Positions 42,238-50,638 of a DNA stretch of 64,000 nt are shown piece by piece (positions within the stretch are counted from its first letter, which is position 1; each line of letters starts with the position of its first letter). The stretch spans positions 1 to 64,000 of the forward strand of contig NZ_BMMV01000019.1 of assembly GCF_014646115.1 (NCBI RefSeq), in the 5' to 3' direction. The notes under the pieces are model-generated. The model had not been told where the DNA came from and did not search any database. It saw nothing but the letters and a program-made list of their open reading frames with translations. This DNA comes from Streptomyces camponoticapitis. GTDB lineage: Bacteria > Actinomycetota > Actinomycetes > Streptomycetales > Streptomycetaceae. The position numbers and the translations under genes were made by a program.

Positions 42238-42993
42238 ATGAGCGAGAGCACGCTGGCCGGTCAGTTCTTCGGCGCCGCGATCGGTCTGCTGGAGCGCGTA
42301 CGCGACGAGGAGGCCGCGAACATCGAAGCGGCCGGCAAGGCGATCGCCGAGACCGTGGCCTCCGGCGGCCGTGTCTTCGCCTTCGGCGCCGGGCACTCCT
42401 CGCTCGCCGCGCAGGACGTCGTCTACCGGGCGGGCGGTCTCGCCGTCATGAACCTCCTCAACGTGCCGGGGGTGATGGGCGTCGACGTGATGCCCGCGAC
42501 GCTCGGCTCCGCGCTGGAACGGGTCGACGGTCTGGCGAGCGCGGTGCTGGACTCCAGCCCGGCGACCTCCGGCGACGTCCTGGTGATCATCTCGCTGTCG
42601 GGACGCAACGCGCTCCCCGTGGAGATGGCGCTGAACGCGCGGGCGCTGGGTCTGAAGGTGATCGGCGTGACGTCGGTGGCGTACGCGACGGAGACGAAGT
42701 CCCGTCACGCGTCCGGGACATACCTCAAGGACCACTGCGACATCGTCCTCGACAGCAAGATCGCGGTGGGCGACGCGGAGCTGTCGGCGGACGGCATCGA
42801 GGCACCGTTCGCGCCGGCGTCGACGGTCGTGACGAGCGCGCTGATGCAGGCGATGGTGGCGACGGCGGCAGGCGGCCTGGTCGAACGCGGCATCGAACCG
42901 CCACTGCTGCGCTCGGGCAACGTGGACGGCGGCCACGCGTGGAACGGCCGGGTGATGACGGAGTACGGGGACCGGATCTTCTACCGCCACTGA
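42238..42993 (+). CDS. SIS-domain sugar-phosphate-binding protein
   Basis: A 251-residue protein with a single SIS (sugar isomerase) domain at ~40-200: VFAFGAGHSSLAAQDVVYRA, DVLVIISLSGRNALPVEMAL and KVIGVTSVAYATETKSRHAS. The SLSGR loop matches the phosphosugar-binding site. Conserved in Streptomyces next to dmdR1 (SCO4393 in S. coelicolor). It binds or isomerises a phosphosugar, possibly linked to cell-wall or GlcNAc metabolism; the exact reaction is unknown. ATG 42238 has GGAAGGG 8 bases upstream. Dmd and SIS genes are divergent, 224 bases apart. Confidence 0.9.
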   Translation: MSESTLAGQFFGAAIGLLERVRDEEAANIEAAGKAIAETVASGGRVFAFGAGHSSLAAQDVVYRAGGLAVMNLLNVPGVMGVDVMPATLGSALERVDGLASAVLDSSPATSGDVLVIISLSGRNALPVEMALNARALGLKVIGVTSVAYATETKSRHASGTYLKDHCDIVLDSKIAVGDAELSADGIEAPFAPASTVVTSALMQAMVATAAGGLVERGIEPPLLRSGNVDGGHAWNGRVMTEYGDRIFYRH

Positions 42994-43107
42994 GGCCGGT
43001 GGGCGGGGCACCAGCCGGATCGGCGTCCGGCCGGCTCACCGGTGAGCGCCGGGCTCGCGGCCGTCAGGCGTTCCTGGCCGGTGGACACGGGCCCCGCTCC
43101 CGCGCTC

Positions 43108-44562
43108 TCAGGTGTCCGGACGGCCCTCCGGGTGGAGCTGGGACAGGAGGTCCAGGGACGTTGCCATGCGGGACGTCGCGTCCTCCGCGTACACCGCGTC
43201 CTGGCGTTCGAACGACGGGCGGGTCGCGCCCCGCAGGAAAGTGACCACGCCCAGCGTCCTGCCCCGGCTCCGCAGCACCGTGCAGAGCGCGTGCACGGAG
43301 TCGGGGGGCCACTGGCGGGAGACCGACCAGGTCGGGGTCGTCGACGCGCCCGTGGGCGCGCTCGCGCGCACCGAGCCCGTGCGGGCCACCGCCTGGAGGG
43401 CCGGGTGCCCCTCCCGGTACCGCACGGGTATCCCGCCGGCCGCGACCGGCAGACAGGGCCCGGCCGAACCGCCCGGCGTCGCCGCCACCCGTACGAGCCG
43501 GGTGGGCGGCACGTCGCCGGTCGAGGTGGCGCCGTAGGGCGCGGCCGGCGCCGGTCCGTCCAGGACCAGATCGATCAGCGCGTGGTCCGCGAAGCCCACG
43601 AGCGCGAAGTCCAGGCAGACCCTCGCCGCCTCCATCGGGTCCTCGCACTCGCCCGCGGCCCGCCCCGCGCGGTGCAGCTGGCTGGTGCGGAAGCGCAGCT
43701 TGTCCGCCTCCTGCGCCGCGAGCCTCGCCTCCGTGACGTCCTGGAAGAGCCAGCCGACCCCCAGCGGCACCGGCTCCTCGGCGAGCGGGGAGGCCAGCCG
43801 GACGAAGCCGCTGCGCCAGCACCGCCGCCGCTCGCTCCCGTCCTGCGTGCGCAGCGTCACCCACAGCTCCGCGAGCGAGCGCGGCGCGCCCTCCGCCAGT
43901 ACGTGGTGGAGCGCGCCCTCCAGCTCCTCGACACCCTGCACGACGGTCTCGCCGAGCGGCCGCCCGAGCAGCGCCGTACGGCCCGAGCCGAGCGCACGCG
44001 CGGCATGCCCGTTCACGACGGTCGGGCGCAGATCCACGTCGACCAGGACCACGCCCCACAGCGCGTCGTCGAACAGCGCCTCGCTGAGCGCGATGGACCG
44101 CTCCAGGTCGATCAGCGCGTGCACCTCGCTGAACGCGCAGTACACCCCCGCGGGCCTGCCGTCCGCCCCGCGCACACCGGCCGACTGTGTCCGTACGAGC
44201 ACCCGGCTGCCGTCCTTGCGCAGCAGAGCGAACTCGTGCACCACCCGTCCCGGCACGCCCATCGCCGACATCAGGCGCCCGTGCACCTCGTCCGCGTCGG
44301 CACTGCGCACGGCCCAGCCGGCGAATCCGCGCCGGCCCACGGCCTCGTCGGCGGACCAGCCGAGTATCCGCTCGGCCTCGCGGTTCCAGTGCGTGATGAC
44401 GCCGTCGGCGTCGAACGCGCAGAGCGCCGCGTCCATCCCGTCGAGCAGCGCGGCGAGCAGATCCGCGCCGGGCCCGCCGCCCGGGCCCTCCACCTCGGCC
44501 GCGCCGGATTCCGGTCCGTCGGAGCCGGGCGGGCGAGTGGTCTCACTCCGGGAAGCACTCAT
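43108..44562 (-). CDS. PAS/PAC and GAF-like sensory protein without output domain
   Basis: A 484-residue soluble protein. Residues ~36-150: PAS domain (LLAALLDGMDAALCAFDADG, then THWNREAERILGWSADEAVG). Residues ~155-270: a second PAS/PAC (ALSEALFDDALWGVVLVDVD, ending WLFQDVTEARLAAQEADKLR). Residues ~300-475: GAF-like domain ending VVTFLRGATRPSFERQDA. PP2C phosphatase, GGDEF and kinase domains found behind such modules in Streptomyces are absent; the protein ends at a short RMATSLDLLSQLHPEG tail. It may be an adaptor sensing a small ligand or redox state. ATG 44562 has GGGG 8 bases upstream; GTG 44571 is possible. Confidence 0.86.
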   Translation of the reverse strand: MSASRSETTRPPGSDGPESGAAEVEGPGGGPGADLLAALLDGMDAALCAFDADGVITHWNREAERILGWSADEAVGRRGFAGWAVRSADADEVHGRLMSAMGVPGRVVHEFALLRKDGSRVLVRTQSAGVRGADGRPAGVYCAFSEVHALIDLERSIALSEALFDDALWGVVLVDVDLRPTVVNGHAARALGSGRTALLGRPLGETVVQGVEELEGALHHVLAEGAPRSLAELWVTLRTQDGSERRRCWRSGFVRLASPLAEEPVPLGVGWLFQDVTEARLAAQEADKLRFRTSQLHRAGRAAGECEDPMEAARVCLDFALVGFADHALIDLVLDGPAPAAPYGATSTGDVPPTRLVRVAATPGGSAGPCLPVAAGGIPVRYREGHPALQAVARTGSVRASAPTGASTTPTWSVSRQWPPDSVHALCTVLRSRGRTLGVVTFLRGATRPSFERQDAVYAEDATSRMATSLDLLSQLHPEGRPDT

Positions 44563-44676
44563 CCCTGGCACCCCCTGCCGCCTGCTCGGTCATACCTACG
44601 ATCATTCAACTCCAGGGTGACCCAGCACACACCTTGTTCACCGAAATCGTTGTGCGGTGGAAATCCAAATAATCAC

Positions 44677-44705
44677 TTGTGGGGCGCGGGACCACTTCCT
44701 AGGGT
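44677..44705 (+). promoter_or_regulatory. Promoter-like TTGTGG-N17-TAGGGT
   Basis: TTGTGG at 44677-44682 and TAGGGT at 44700-44705 are separated by exactly 17 bases, a good fit to the HrdB-type consensus. A transcript starting near 44712 would run through the small ORFs and structured region at 44738-44900. Confidence 0.55.
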
Positions 44706-44737
44706 GGTGAGCACACTAGAAGGGAGGTGGTTCGGAA

Positions 44738-44776
44738 GTGATTTCAATCCGGACAAGTGAGGTGGCTGCGGGCTGA
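44738..44776 (+). CDS. Possible 12-residue leader peptide
   Basis: GTG at 44738 opens a 12-codon frame (MISIRTSEVAAG) ending in TGA, with GGGAGG 10 bases upstream. Its frame overlaps a second small frame starting at 44757. A short peptide just after a promoter and before hairpins is the layout of an attenuation leader, but no obvious biased codons are present. Too short to call by composition. Confidence 0.3.
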   Translation: MISIRTSEVAAG

Positions 44777-44888
44777 CGCCCGTCGTCGCACTCGTGCGGT
44801 GCCGGTGAACCACCGGCCCAATCCAAGCAGTCACCCGACCCGCGTGCTCGCCGGTAAGTCCGGCCGGCTCCTCCCCGGAGGAACCTGA
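44757..44888 (+). CDS. Possible small basic protein, 43 residues
   Basis: GTG at 44757 opens a 43-residue Arg/Pro-rich frame (RWLRADARRRTRAVPVNHRP at the start, ending LLPGGT). The start sits 4 bases after GGA. The stop at 44886-44888 lies within the terminal inverted repeat. I recall a similar small frame near this place in other Streptomyces, but cannot verify it. It may instead be a non-coding RNA, since the same bases form several hairpins. Confidence 0.35.
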   Translation: MRWLRADARRRTRAVPVNHRPNPSSHPTRVLAGKSGRLLPGGT

Positions 44889-44900
44889 GCACGCGGGTCG
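44836..44900 (+). terminator. Large inverted repeat closing the small transcript
   Basis: CGACCCGCGTGCTC at 44836-44849 is an exact complement of GAGCACGCGGGTCG at 44887-44900. The 37-base interior holds a further CCTCC/GGAGG stem near 44870-44881. A 7-bp stem GCCGGTG/CACCGGC lies just upstream at 44801-44817. Together they form a compact structured 3' end, likely a terminator for the small transcript and possibly for the convergent pdxH gene that ends at 44941. Confidence 0.6.
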
Positions 44901-44940
44901 TCTGCGTTCCCGCCCAGGAGCCCCGCCCGTGACGGCACGC

Positions 44941-45615
44941 TTACGGGCAGAGCCTCTCCACCCGCCAGCCGCCGGACTCCGCCACGTACCGCAGCCGGTC
45001 GTGCAGCCGGTTCTCGTGCCCCTGCCAGAACTCGACCGTCTCGGGGACGACCCGTATGCCGCCCCAGTACGGCGGCACCGGCACCGGCTCGCCCGCCGGG
45101 TAGCGGGCGGCCAGGTCCTCGTACCGCTCCAGCAGCTCCGCGCGCGAGCCGACCGGCGAGGACTGCTCGCTCGCCCAGGCACCGAGCTGGGAGCCGTGCG
45201 GGCGGGTGCGGAAGTACGCCGCCGTCTCCGCGCGACCGACACGGGACGCCGTACCGGTCACGACGACCTGGCGGCCCAGCGCGTGCCAGGGGAAGAGGAT
45301 GCCGGCGTACGGGTTCGCCTCGATCTCCCTGCCCTTGCGGGAGCCGTAGTTCGTGAAGAAGACGAAGCCGCGCCGGTCGTAGGCCTTGAGCAGCACGGTG
45401 CGGGACGACGGGCGGCCGTCGGGGGTCGCGGTGGAGACGACCATCGCGTTGGGCTCGTGCAGACCGCCGGCCACCGCGTCCTTGAACCAGCTCGCGAACT
45501 GGTCCATCGGCTCGGCGGCGAGGTCGGTCTCCAGGAAGGCGGCCGCGCGGTACTGCTCGCGCATCACGGCGGGGTCGGGGGTCTCGGCGGACGGAGTGTG
45601 AGGCACGCGACCCAT
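44941..45615 (-). CDS. pdxH: Pyridoxamine 5'-phosphate oxidase
   Basis: A 224-residue PNPOx that makes PLP with FMN. It has REQYRAAAFLETDLAAEPMD, MVVSTATPDGRPSSRTVLLK, FVFFTNYGSRKGREIEANPY, GRQVVVTGTASRVGRAETAA, YFRTRPHGSQLGAWASEQSS and the C-terminal ESGGWRVERLCP, all in the standard order. The FMN-binding Arg/Lys and PLP-binding RPHGSQ residues are present, so this is the canonical enzyme. ATG at 45615 is used; the region upstream is open but not protein-like, and GTG 45606 is another possible start. A more divergent PNPOx-like gene lies at 17656. Confidence 0.94.
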   Translation of the reverse strand: MGRVPHTPSAETPDPAVMREQYRAAAFLETDLAAEPMDQFASWFKDAVAGGLHEPNAMVVSTATPDGRPSSRTVLLKAYDRRGFVFFTNYGSRKGREIEANPYAGILFPWHALGRQVVVTGTASRVGRAETAAYFRTRPHGSQLGAWASEQSSPVGSRAELLERYEDLAARYPAGEPVPVPPYWGGIRVVPETVEFWQGHENRLHDRLRYVAESGGWRVERLCP

Positions 45616-45836
45616 ACTCCCGCAATGCCGGAGCCGTGGCATGGTTGATTCGATGTCCGTGCTGGGCAGGACGGTGGTAACGGATGACCGTTCCGGACCG
45701 CGAGTCGTACGAGTTCGACCGTGGATCCGTATCGGCTCCGACAACTTCTGACATCGGATGCGCGGGCCGTAGGCCGTCAGCCGTCGTCCGGTTCAGCCGA
45801 CCGCTTCCGCGTCAGTCACACCAGAGGAGCCGCCTG

Positions 45837-46937
45837 ATGTCCGATTTCGTACCCGGGCTCGAAGGAGTCGTCGCTTTCGAGACGGAGATCGCCGAACCGG
45901 ACAAGGAGGGCGGCGCCCTCCGTTACCGGGGCGTCGACATCGAGGACCTGGTCGGCCGCGTCTCGTACGGGAACGTGTGGGGCCTGCTCGTCGACGGCGC
46001 CTTCAACCCCGGGCTGCCGCCGGCCGAGCCCTTCCCCATCCCCGTCCACTCCGGCGACATCCGCGTAGACGTCCAGTCGGCGCTCGCCATGCTCGCCCCC
46101 GTCTGGGGCCTCAAACCGCTCCTCGACACCGACGAGCGCACCGCCCGCGACGACCTGGCGCGGGCCGCGGTGATGGCCCTGTCGTACGTGGCGCAGTCGG
46201 CGCGCGGGCAGGGCGTGCCGATGGTGCCGCAGAGCGAGATCGACAAGGCGGAGTCCGTCGTCGAGCGCTTCATGATCCGCTGGCGCGGGGAGCCCGACCC
46301 CCGGCATGTGAAGGCGGTCGACGCGTACTGGACGTCGGCGGCCGAGCACGGCATGAACGCCTCGACCTTCACCGCCCGCGTCATCGCCTCGACCGGCGCG
46401 GACGTCGCCGCGGCCCTCTCGGGAGCCGTCGGCGCGATGTCCGGCCCGCTGCACGGCGGCGCCCCGTCGCGCGTCCTCGGCATGATCGAGGAGATCGAGC
46501 GGATGGGCGACGCGACGGCCTATGTGAAGCAGGCGCTCGACAAGGGCGAGCGGCTGATGGGCTTCGGCCACCGCGTGTACCGGGCGGAGGACCCGCGCGC
46601 CCGCGTGCTGCGGCGTACGGCGAAGGAGCTGGACGCGCCGCGTTACGAGGTCGCGGAGGCACTGGAGAAGGCGGCGCTGGAGGAGCTGCACGCGCGCCGT
46701 CCGGACCGGGTGCTGGCGACGAACGTGGAGTTCTGGGCGGCGATCATGCTGGACTTCGCGGAGGTGCCCGCGAACATGTTCACGTCGATGTTCACCTGCG
46801 CGCGTACGGCGGGCTGGTCGGCGCACATCCTGGAGCAGAAGCGGACGGGGCGGCTGGTGCGGCCGTCGGCGCGGTACGTGGGTCCGGGGCCGCGCGACCC
46901 GCGTGAGATCGAGGGCTACGAAGACATCGCGTCCTGA
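45837..46937 (+). CDS. citA: Citrate synthase 2
   Basis: A 366-residue citrate synthase condensing oxaloacetate and acetyl-CoA. Catalytic regions: AEHGMNASTFTARVIASTGA with the first His, GPLHGGAPSRVLGMI with the second His, GFGHRVYRAEDPRARVL, and the C-terminal LDFAEVPANMFTSMFTCART with the catalytic Asp of the family. Its length and N-terminus resemble the shorter type II-like enzymes found as a second isoform in Streptomyces. GAGGAG 8 bases upstream of the ATG. Divergent from pdxH; a strong hairpin terminates it. Confidence 0.94.
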   Translation: MSDFVPGLEGVVAFETEIAEPDKEGGALRYRGVDIEDLVGRVSYGNVWGLLVDGAFNPGLPPAEPFPIPVHSGDIRVDVQSALAMLAPVWGLKPLLDTDERTARDDLARAAVMALSYVAQSARGQGVPMVPQSEIDKAESVVERFMIRWRGEPDPRHVKAVDAYWTSAAEHGMNASTFTARVIASTGADVAAALSGAVGAMSGPLHGGAPSRVLGMIEEIERMGDATAYVKQALDKGERLMGFGHRVYRAEDPRARVLRRTAKELDAPRYEVAEALEKAALEELHARRPDRVLATNVEFWAAIMLDFAEVPANMFTSMFTCARTAGWSAHILEQKRTGRLVRPSARYVGPGPRDPREIEGYEDIAS

Positions 46938-46959
46938 CGGAGACGTCCTCGGTCACCGA

Positions 46960-46994
46960 CCGGAAGGCACCGCGTGGCGCGCGGTGCCTTCCGG
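46960..46994 (+). terminator. 15-bp perfect hairpin after citA
   Basis: CCGGAAGGCACCGCG at 46960-46974 exactly complements CGCGGTGCCTTCCGG at 46980-46994 around a TGGCG loop, 23 bases after the citA stop. It also faces the end of the convergent TetR gene. Confidence 0.85.
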
Positions 46995-47083
46995 CGTATC
47001 CGACCGGATCAGGCGTCGAGCAGGTACCAGCCCGCCGGAAGGGCGGCCTCGTCAACCTGACCGCAAGCGGACATGAGGAGCCG

Positions 47084-47671
47084 TCAGCCGAGCGCCGTGT
47101 CCACGATGCTCGCCCACTGCGCCACCACCCGTTTCCGCCGCTGCGTGTCGTCCGTCAGCAGGGTGGCCAGGCCCAGCCCCCGCGCCATGTCCAGCAGCCC
47201 CTGGATCGTCTCGCGCACGCCGGGCACCGACTCGTCCGCGCCCAGCAGTTCGACGGTCATCCGGTGCGCCTCGCGCCCGACGCGCCCTTCGAGTTCGGTG
47301 ACGCGGGCCCGCAACTGCTCCTCGTTGGACGCGGCGACCCACAGATGCAGCGCGGCCCGGAACAGCGGGCCGGTGTAGAGCGCCACGACCTCCTCGACCA
47401 CCTCGCGGCGGCGGTCGGGCCCGGTCGGCACGAGGCCGCGCAGGGCGCTGGTGCGCTCCTCGGCGACGTACTCGACGGCCGCCGTGAACAGGTCCTCGCG
47501 GGTGGGGAAGTGATGCTGCGCCGCGCCGCGCGACACCCCGGCGCGTTCGGCGACGACCGAGACGGTCGAACCGGCCCAGCCGTGTTCGGCCAGGCATGCC
47601 ACCGCGGCCTCCAGCAGTCGCCTGCGGGTGACACGGCTGCGGTCCTGCTTGGGCGCGGCTACCGAACCCAT
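47084..47671 (-). CDS. TetR-family regulator coupled to an enoyl-CoA hydratase
   Basis: A 195-residue TetR protein: RRRLLEAAVACLAEHGWAGS, then VSVVAERAGVSRGAAQHHFP with the recognition helix and TREDLFTAAVEYVAEERTSA. C-terminal helices include PLFRAALHLWVAASNEEQLR. The start ATG lies 13 bases inside the upstream enoyl-CoA hydratase gene, so the two are co-translated; the regulator probably senses an acyl-CoA or fatty acid and controls this pair. Convergent with citA across a terminator. Confidence 0.9.
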   Translation of the reverse strand: MGSVAAPKQDRSRVTRRRLLEAAVACLAEHGWAGSTVSVVAERAGVSRGAAQHHFPTREDLFTAAVEYVAEERTSALRGLVPTGPDRRREVVEEVVALYTGPLFRAALHLWVAASNEEQLRARVTELEGRVGREAHRMTVELLGADESVPGVRETIQGLLDMARGLGLATLLTDDTQRRKRVVAQWASIVDTALG

Positions 47672-48393
47672 GCCGCGTCCCGCCGCTCGACGAACGCCGC
47701 CATGCCCTCGCGGGCCTCGGCCGTGGCGAAGAGCGACGCGGAGCGCTGTACGAGATCCTCCGCGTACTGCTCGAAGGTCTCCAGCACCCGCGCGTTGAGC
47801 AACTTCTTCGATTCGGCCAGGCCCTGCGGGGAGCCTCTTCGCAGGGCGTCGAGGAGCGGGGCGAGCGCGGTGTCCACGTCGTCGGCGACCTCGGTGATCA
47901 GCCCGTCGGTCAGGGCCTCGGCCGCGCCGAAGGTCTCCCCGGTGAGGTAGTGGCGGGCGGCGGCGCGCGGCGCCATGCGGGGCAGCAGGGGCATCGAGAT
48001 GACGGCGGGCGCGACGCCGATCCGCACCTCCGTGAAGGCGAAGTCCGAGTCGCTGGACGCGATCACGATGTCGCACGCCCCGAGCAGCCCCAGGCCACCG
48101 GCCCGCACATGGCCGGTGACACGGGCGACGACGGGCTTCGGGTGCGCGACGATCTGCCGCATGAGCGCGACGAAGGTGTACGGGTTCGGCGGCTCCTTCA
48201 GATCGGCGCCCGCGCAGAAGGTGGTACCGGTGTGGCTGAGCACCACGGCCCGTACGGACGGATCCCCGGCGCAGCCACTGAGCCCGTCGGCCAACTCGTC
48301 GACGAGCCGCGCCGACAGGGCGTTGCGCTTCGCGGGCGCGTCCATGGTCAAGGTGGTGATACCGCGCTCGTGCGCGGTCGCGACCAGCGTCAC
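47659..48393 (-). CDS. Enoyl-CoA hydratase/isomerase-family protein
   Basis: A 244-residue crotonase-fold enzyme: ITTLTMDAPAKRNALSARLV, SHTGTTFCAGADLKEPPNPY, ARVTGHVRAGGLGLLGACDI, and HYLTGETFGAAEALTDGLIT. The oxyanion-hole residues are in FCAGADL and AGGLGLL. The catalytic Glu positions read GACDIVIASSDSDFAFTEVR, giving at least one acidic residue, so hydratase activity is plausible. It hydrates 2-enoyl-CoA esters in fatty or branched-acid catabolism. GTG start at 48393. It is distant from the acyl-CoA operon at 53-62 kb but could serve it. Confidence 0.9.
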   Translation of the reverse strand: MTLVATAHERGITTLTMDAPAKRNALSARLVDELADGLSGCAGDPSVRAVVLSHTGTTFCAGADLKEPPNPYTFVALMRQIVAHPKPVVARVTGHVRAGGLGLLGACDIVIASSDSDFAFTEVRIGVAPAVISMPLLPRMAPRAAARHYLTGETFGAAEALTDGLITEVADDVDTALAPLLDALRRGSPQGLAESKKLLNARVLETFEQYAEDLVQRSASLFATAEAREGMAAFVERRDAAWVR

Positions 48394-48609
48394 GTGGTCT
48401 CCGTCTCCCTTTCGCGGTCCGGATGCGAAGGTTCAGAGAGTGACAGCGTGCGCGGAATCAATCAAGCGAGCCCACGGTATTCCCGCCCCGCCGACCCGAC
48501 CGGACCCAAGTCCCGCCCCACACCGGCTCCTTCCGTACGCCCCGGTGATCAGCGTGGGGGCTGAACGGTGTCGCTGGACGGTATTGGTCAGCGGTCCTGG
48601 GCGAGTCGG

Positions 48610-49389
48610 CTAACCGCGCACGTGCAGGCCGAAACTCTTGCGGCCCGGCACTTCCAGGCCCTCCTTCAAACGCAGTGACGGGATCTCGTAGTCACCGAAG
48701 TTCTGGCGCCGGAACGCGATCGGCTCGGTCGTCTCCAGCGACAGCAGCCGCTCCGTCCACGCCTTCGCGGCGTCCTCGAAGTCGCTGCCGGTGATCTTGT
48801 CGGCGCCGTACAGCACGAACGGCGGCAGCACCTCCAATCCCGGGTAGTACAGGATCCCGTGGTGAATCGGGAACAGCAGGTCCTGGATGGGGCCGTTGAT
48901 CCCGCGATCGGTGTAGTGGGACTCCGGACCCCCGACGGTCACCGACAGGATCGCCCGCCGCCCCTGTAGCGTCCCCTCACCGAAACGCTCGCCGTACCGC
49001 GTCTCGTCGTGCACTCCGACTCCGTACGCGAAGTGGAAGGAGAACACCCGGTCCACCCAGCCTTTGAGGATCGCCGGCATCGTGTACCACCACATCGGGA
49101 ACTGGAAGACCACCGTGTCGGCCCACAGCAGCTTCTCCTGCTCGGCCGCCACGTCGAGTGTGAGCGCGCCGGCGTCGTATGCCCCGGCCGAACTCGGCAC
49201 CACCCGCAGCGGGCTCGTGGCGTGCTCGCCGAAGTCCGCCGCGTCCACCACGGCTTTCCAGTTCATCGCGTACAGGTCGCTCACCCGCACCTCGTGCCCG
49301 GCGGCTTCGAGAGTGGACACGGCGAGGTCCTTCAGTGAGCCGTTCAGCGAATGCGGCTCGGGGTGGGCGTGGACAATGAGCGTCTTCAT
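48610..49389 (-). CDS. Flavodoxin-fold NAD(P)H-dependent oxidoreductase (quinone-reductase-like)
   Basis: A 259-residue protein of the Kef-type/NQO1-like family: MKTLIVHAHPEPHSLNGSLK with FMN-binding HPEPHS, LWADTVVFQFPMWWYTMPAI as the flavin-stacking region, GWVDRVFSFHFAYGVGV and RRAILSVTVGGPESHY. It transfers electrons from NAD(P)H to quinones or nitro compounds. The C-terminal ~60 residues go beyond the core and contain a Pro/Tyr-rich IHHGILYYPGLEVLPP segment. The divergent regulator at 49543 and direct repeats between them suggest induction by an electrophile. ATG 49389. Confidence 0.9.
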   Translation of the reverse strand: MKTLIVHAHPEPHSLNGSLKDLAVSTLEAAGHEVRVSDLYAMNWKAVVDAADFGEHATSPLRVVPSSAGAYDAGALTLDVAAEQEKLLWADTVVFQFPMWWYTMPAILKGWVDRVFSFHFAYGVGVHDETRYGERFGEGTLQGRRAILSVTVGGPESHYTDRGINGPIQDLLFPIHHGILYYPGLEVLPPFVLYGADKITGSDFEDAAKAWTERLLSLETTEPIAFRRQNFGDYEIPSLRLKEGLEVPGRKSFGLHVRG

Positions 49390-49493
49390 GGCTGTTCCCT
49401 TCAACAAGGTGTCGCCACAGATGCTCGGCCGCCGAGGCCGCGTCGTACAGGGGCGCCTCTTCCATCGGACGGGACTTCCTGGTACCGGCAGGA

Positions 49494-49514
49494 CCACCTT
49501 CAGGGCCACCTTCA
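49494..49514. promoter_or_regulatory. Direct repeats CCACCTTCA, operator candidate
   Basis: CCACCTTCA at 49494-49502 and again at 49506-49514, 12 bases apart, lie in the gap between the divergent oxidoreductase and the MmyB-type regulator. A tandem site of this kind suits a regulator binding one face of DNA; the neighbouring regulator is the natural candidate. Confidence 0.5.
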
Positions 49515-49542
49515 CGTGCCTTACCGGAGCCATACTCGGGAC

Positions 49543-50391
49543 ATGGACGATCTCGCGGGCTTCCTGCGGACAAGGCGTTCCCGGGTCGACCCGGCGGCCG
49601 TCGGCATCCCCACCGACAGCCGCCGCCGGGTCGAAGGGCTGCGCCGTGAAGAGGTCGCGCACCTGTCCGGAGTCAGCGTCGACTACTACGTACGCCTGGA
49701 GCAGGGCCGCGCCACCCAGCCCTCCGAGCAGGTCCTCGACGCGCTCGCCCGCGTCCTCGGCCTCGACGAGACGGAACGCGGGCACCTTGACCGGCTCGCG
49801 CGGCAGCGCCGCCGCCGCGCGAAGGCGCCGGGCGGGCGGGTCCGGCCGGAGCTGCTGCGCGTCCTCGGCCTGGTCGCCGACGCACCCGCGCTGATCATGG
49901 ACCACCGCCTGGACGTGCTCGCCGGGAACCGCCTCGCCGGGCTCCTCTACGGCCGACCGCTGCCGGGCCTGAACACCGCCCGGCACATCTTCCTCGATGA
50001 GGCCGAGCGCGGCCTCTACGCGGACTGGGAGACATGCACCCTCGACGTGGTCGGGCATCTGCGCCTGGCCGCCGGAAAATACCCCGATGACCCCCGCCTG
50101 GCTTCACTCATCGGCGAGCTGGCGATGGGCAGTGAGCGCTTCCGCCGCCTCTGGGCCCGCGCGGACGTGCGCGCCCGCACCCATGGACGCAAGGCGTACC
50201 GGCACCCGCTGGTCGGACTGCTGGAACTGCACCAGGAGAACTTCGCGCTACCGGACGAATCAGGCATGGAGCTGCTGGTGCTCTCCGCGGCCCCCGGCAG
50301 CCCCACCGAGGACGGACTGCGCCTGCTCGCGAGCCTGGGTCCGGACACCGATGACGCGCATCCCACACTGAACGCTCAGGTCCGCGAGTAA
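49543..50391 (+). CDS. XRE/MmyB-family helix-turn-helix regulator
   Basis: A 282-residue protein with an N-terminal XRE HTH (~25-75: RRRVEGLRREEVAHLSGVSV, then DYYVRLEQGRATQPSEQVLD) and a MmyB-like ligand domain (~95-275) with LMDHRLDVLAGNRLAGLLYG and WETCTLDVVGHLRLAAGKYP. MmyB-type proteins bind fatty-acid-like ligands and regulate nearby redox enzymes. It is divergent from the quinone-reductase-like gene and probably its regulator. ATG 49543. Confidence 0.9.
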   Translation: MDDLAGFLRTRRSRVDPAAVGIPTDSRRRVEGLRREEVAHLSGVSVDYYVRLEQGRATQPSEQVLDALARVLGLDETERGHLDRLARQRRRRAKAPGGRVRPELLRVLGLVADAPALIMDHRLDVLAGNRLAGLLYGRPLPGLNTARHIFLDEAERGLYADWETCTLDVVGHLRLAAGKYPDDPRLASLIGELAMGSERFRRLWARADVRARTHGRKAYRHPLVGLLELHQENFALPDESGMELLVLSAAPGSPTEDGLRLLASLGPDTDDAHPTLNAQVRE

Positions 50392-50428
50392 CTCAACGAC
50401 GCCGACCCCCGGGCCCGGGCCCGGGAGG

Positions 50429-50638
50429 TCAGGCGCCCAAGGCGCCGTGCTTCAGGGCAGCGACGAACGCGCCCCAGCGGGGCGCGCGGAAGATGAGCAC
50501 CGGGCCGTGCGGGTTCTTGCTGTCGCGGACGGGGACGACGGGGGCGAGGTCGTCGGAAACCTCCACACAGGCGCCACCGTCCTGGTTGCTGTAGCTGCTC
50601 TTACGCCAAGTCACGGCGGTCAGGTCGACGGTTCGCAC
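50429..50638 (-). CDS. DUF397-domain small protein
   Basis: A 69-residue DUF397 protein: WRKSSYSNQDGGACVEVSDD, then VRDSKNPHGPVLIFRAPRWG. These proteins nearly always sit beside an XRE/DUF5753 regulator, and BldB/WhiJ-type switches are built from this pairing. Its start lies 19 bases inside the upstream XRE gene, so translation is coupled. It probably binds the XRE partner and relieves or modulates DNA binding. Start GTG 50638. Confidence 0.92.
   Translation of the reverse strand: MRTVDLTAVTWRKSSYSNQDGGACVEVSDDLAPVVPVRDSKNPHGPVLIFRAPRWGAFVAALKHGALGA

Noticed and set aside
48394..48609. A gene in the gap between the oxidoreductase and the enoyl-CoA hydratase
   Set aside because: No ribosome site or protein-like frame. 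It holds the promoter side of the enoyl-CoA hydratase and the 3' flank of the oxidoreductase.
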